NCBI GenBank assembly: GCA_946186375.1 | Contig: CAMHMZ010000025.1 | Location: forward strand, 1 to 36,313 | Reading direction: 5' to 3' | From: an uncultured Clostridia bacterium | GTDB taxonomy: Bacteria > Bacillota > Clostridia > Oscillospirales > Oscillospiraceae | Length of the DNA: 36,313 nt | In this document: positions 34,915 to 36,313 of the stretch, in pieces | How positions within the stretch are numbered: the stretch's first letter is position 1 | Layout of the letters: every line of letters begins with the position of its first letter | Program-made: the position numbers and the translations under genes | Notes under the pieces: generated by a model | The model's database searches: none | Told to the model about the DNA's origin: nothing | What the model saw: the letters and a program-made list of their open reading frames with translations, nothing else

Positions 34915-35076
34915 TCAAACTATACCGTATTCAGTTTCTATCTGACATCCGAACGATACTGTACACGAGATTAAAGGACGTCCCAGTATCGCAGCGCGCT
35001 CCGCGACCATCAATTTGAGCTCTTCTATATATCTCCACTGTTCCTCTATCTTGGCATTGTATTCCTGATCAGTCAT
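34915..35076 (-). CDS. Small self-contained gene after the endolysin (moron-like)
   Basis: A 53-residue protein (MTDQEYNAKIEEQWRYIEEL, then KLMVAERAAILGRPLISCTV and a short end). The ATG at 35076 has GGAG six bases upstream; an ATG four codons earlier (35088) is too close to its AAGGAG. The unit has its own promoter (TTGCCA, 17 bases, TAAGAT) and terminator and is separated from the endolysin by another terminator. Such independent units, called morons, are often expressed from the prophage. A single amphipathic helix with two cysteines later is all that can be seen. Function unknown. Confidence 0.65.
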   Translation of the reverse strand: MTDQEYNAKIEEQWRYIEELKLMVAERAAILGRPLISCTVSFGCQIETEYGIV

Positions 35077-35109
35077 ATCCTTCTCCATTCTCCTTTTAAT
35101 TCGATGCCT

Positions 35110-35138
35110 ATCTTATCTCATAATTTGAATTTTGGCAA
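35110..35138 (-). promoter_or_regulatory. Promoter of the small gene 34915-35076
   Basis: On the minus strand TTGCCA (35138-35133), 17 bases, TAAGAT (35115-35110). Start near 35103, about 27 bases before the chosen ATG. Confidence 0.65.
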
Positions 35139-35140
35139 TG

Positions 35141-35166
35141 AAAAAGGGCGGAACTGTGTCCGCCCC
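35141..35166 (-). terminator. Terminator after the endolysin
   Basis: On the minus strand GGGCGGA (35165-35159) and TCCGCCC (35152-35146) with a 6-base loop, followed by TTTTT (35145-35141). It ends the lysis transcript 12 bases after the endolysin stop. Confidence 0.85.
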
Positions 35167-35177
35167 TAAAATCAATA

Positions 35178-36313
35178 TTATGCTGCTTCGATCGCCAGCA
35201 GGTCCCTGAAGACCTTCTTCGCAGCCTGTCCGTCGTTCCTTCCGTCCGTGCCAAGCTCCACGCCTGCAGACCTCCGGAGCTGCTGGTAGGCGTTGATCGC
35301 TGCCACCGTCTTCGTGCCGCACTCCCAGTCGAGGCCTCCGCTGTAGTACCCTCTCGCCATGAGGATCTCCTGCAGGAGCAGGCAGCTCGTACTCTTGACG
35401 GCGTAAGATACCGTGTACAGGTAGAAGAAGCCGTCGAGGTCCTGGGGAAGTGCGAGCAGGTCCGCCCACATGAGCGGTCCGCATGTGCCGTCGTTCCTTC
35501 CATCCGTGCCAAGCTCCACGCCTGCCTTCCTGCGCCTTGTCTGGTAAGCGTCGATCGCGGCCGCCGTGCCGTCCCCACACTCCCAGTCAAGAGGGCCCTT
35601 ATAGAGTCCCCTTGCCATGAGGATCTCCTGCAGGAGCAGGACGCTCGCGCTCTTGGCTCCGCGGCTCACCGCTGCCGGCCGGAAGCGGTAACACTCGCCT
35701 TTCGGGATCTGCTTCGCCGGATCACCTGCAGCTGCTTCCTTCGTGCTGTCGTACAGCGGGCGTCCGTATCCTGCAATCGCGGGATCGGTCCGGAGATAGG
35801 ACTTGCACCTGACGCAGCCGCCATTTTCGACGACCCCGGCCTCGCTGGAGGTGTTCCCTTCGACTGTGTAGACCCGCGTCGGCGTCACCTTCGTGACGAT
35901 GCCCGTGTGTTTGATCCTGTTCTGTCTCTCAGAAGAGACGTATCCCTTAAAGAAGATCTGATCACCGAAGAGCGGCTCACCTGTCGGGCTGATCCACCGG
36001 CCCGCAGCCTTATACCTGGCTGCGCTGTCCGGTGTGTATCCGGAGTAACCGTTCAGGCTTCGCGCTGCCTTCTCGACACCGGCGACGACGCCGTGAATGA
36101 AGTCATTGAAACCGTCGCACCAGGCTCCGCCCTGGAGGCCACTGAGTGTTCCCTGCCTGCTGTGCCACCGCCAGAACCACGTTATGTTTGCGCTGCCGGG
36201 ATTCCACGTTTTGCTCTTCAGCTGCTCGTCCGTGCCGGTCGATGCCTTCTCAAGGTAGCCTTCCCACCGCATCGCCTCATTGACGACCGCTTCCGCTGTG
36301 TACTCGCCCATAT
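35178..36313 (-). CDS. Endolysin, CHAP and cell-wall-binding part (5' end at 1-695)
   Basis: The frame is open to the contig edge and continues at 1-695, so the ATG at 36311 is internal. In full-length numbering the CHAP-like cysteine amidohydrolase domain covers about 215-400, with the nucleophile Cys279 in GGAWCDGF, His349 in RIKHTGIV and Glu365 in TVEGNTS. Two peptidoglycan-binding repeats follow at about 428-502 and 516-589; both carry LLLQEILMARG, LDWECG, A.DAYQ and VELGTDGRNDG. Each should fold as a three-helix cell-wall-binding unit. With the N-terminal muramidase-like domain the enzyme has two different cutting activities. The repeats are also nearly identical in DNA, a sign of recent duplication. 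A terminator follows. Confidence 0.88.
   Translation of the reverse strand, partial: MGEYTAEAVVNEAMRWEGYLEKASTGTDEQLKSKTWNPGSANITWFWRWHSRQGTLSGLQGGAWCDGFNDFIHGVVAGVEKAARSLNGYSGYTPDSAARYKAAGRWISPTGEPLFGDQIFFKGYVSSERQNRIKHTGIVTKVTPTRVYTVEGNTSSEAGVVENGGCVRCKSYLRTDPAIAGYGRPLYDSTKEAAAGDPAKQIPKGECYRFRPAAVSRGAKSASVLLLQEILMARGLYKGPLDWECGDGTAAAIDAYQTRRRKAGVELGTDGRNDGTCGPLMWADLLALPQDLDGFFYLYTVSYAVKSTSCLLLQEILMARGYYSGGLDWECGTKTVAAINAYQQLRRSAGVELGTDGRNDGQAAKKVFRDLLAIEAA
36259..36313. repeat. Right copy of 55-bp terminal overlap
   Basis: Identical to 1-55; see that entry. It should be counted once when the genome is circularised. Confidence 0.9.

Noticed and set aside
34770-35018. Plus-strand frame of 82 codons
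   Set aside because: No ribosome binding site, crosses three hairpins and a terminator, and is antisense to the better-supported small gene at 34915-35076.
1-36313. CRISPR array or CRISPR-associated genes
   Set aside because: No regularly spaced direct repeats and no Cas-like protein among the frames.

Overview
The window is the complete genome of a temperate, long-tailed (siphovirus-type, HK97-fold capsid) phage. It is an excised or circular form: the first 55 bases are repeated exactly as the last 55 (1-55 = 36259-36313), so the contig closes into a circle of 36258 bases. Strong AGGAGG ribosome binding sites, an SPP1-type holin, a YodL-type protein and a large serine integrase point to a Gram-positive host, most likely a GC-rich member of the Clostridia. 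That host call is inference. I see no host genes.

Layout, read around the circle. (1) Lysogeny switch, about 31860-34650: an XRE-family repressor (plus strand, TTG start) faces a strong minus-strand early promoter across a set of repeated operators. It is followed by a large serine integrase, with a 49-bp dyad between the two genes. (2) Early and middle genes, minus strand, 31862 down to 21100: many small, tightly overlapping genes, a secreted protein, an odd tRNA, a ParB-like protein with a Lar-like zinc ribbon, two HNH nucleases and an HUH Rep-like protein. One acidic plus-strand gene interrupts the series at 30076. (3) Packaging, head and tail, minus strand, 20984 down to 3294: small and large terminase, portal, ClpP-type protease, capsid, four connector genes, tail tube, frameshifted tail chaperone, tape measure, Dit, Tal, baseplate and receptor-binding proteins. 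A Tad2-like anti-defence gene ends the series. (4) A control island, about 1424-3295: a tyrosine recombinase whose mRNA leader is overlapped by a countertranscript, a string of palindromes, and a plus-strand ribbon-helix-helix repressor. (5) Lysis cassette, minus strand, 1362 through position 1 and on to 35178: a membrane protein, a holin and a 591-residue three-part endolysin that the linear contig cuts in two. After it come a terminator and a self-contained small gene (34915-35076).

The most interesting theme is RNA-level control. An exact 18-bp element is present in the leader of the early operon (31898-31915) and, inverted, between repressor and integrase (32674-32691). There it lies at the start of a predicted short minus-strand RNA that ends in an intrinsic terminator. 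That RNA would be complementary to the early leader, an arrangement that recalls the antisense-RNA immunity of phages P4 and P1. A separate predicted countertranscript overlaps the leader of the tyrosine recombinase, where mutually exclusive hairpins lie beside the ribosome binding site. A third candidate RNA with the same TGCTATAAT promoter core lies at 29130-29209. Other points are a -1 frameshift site in the tail chaperone, an amber codon followed by an acidic in-frame extension in the tail tube gene, and sharp base-composition shifts inside the receptor-binding genes.
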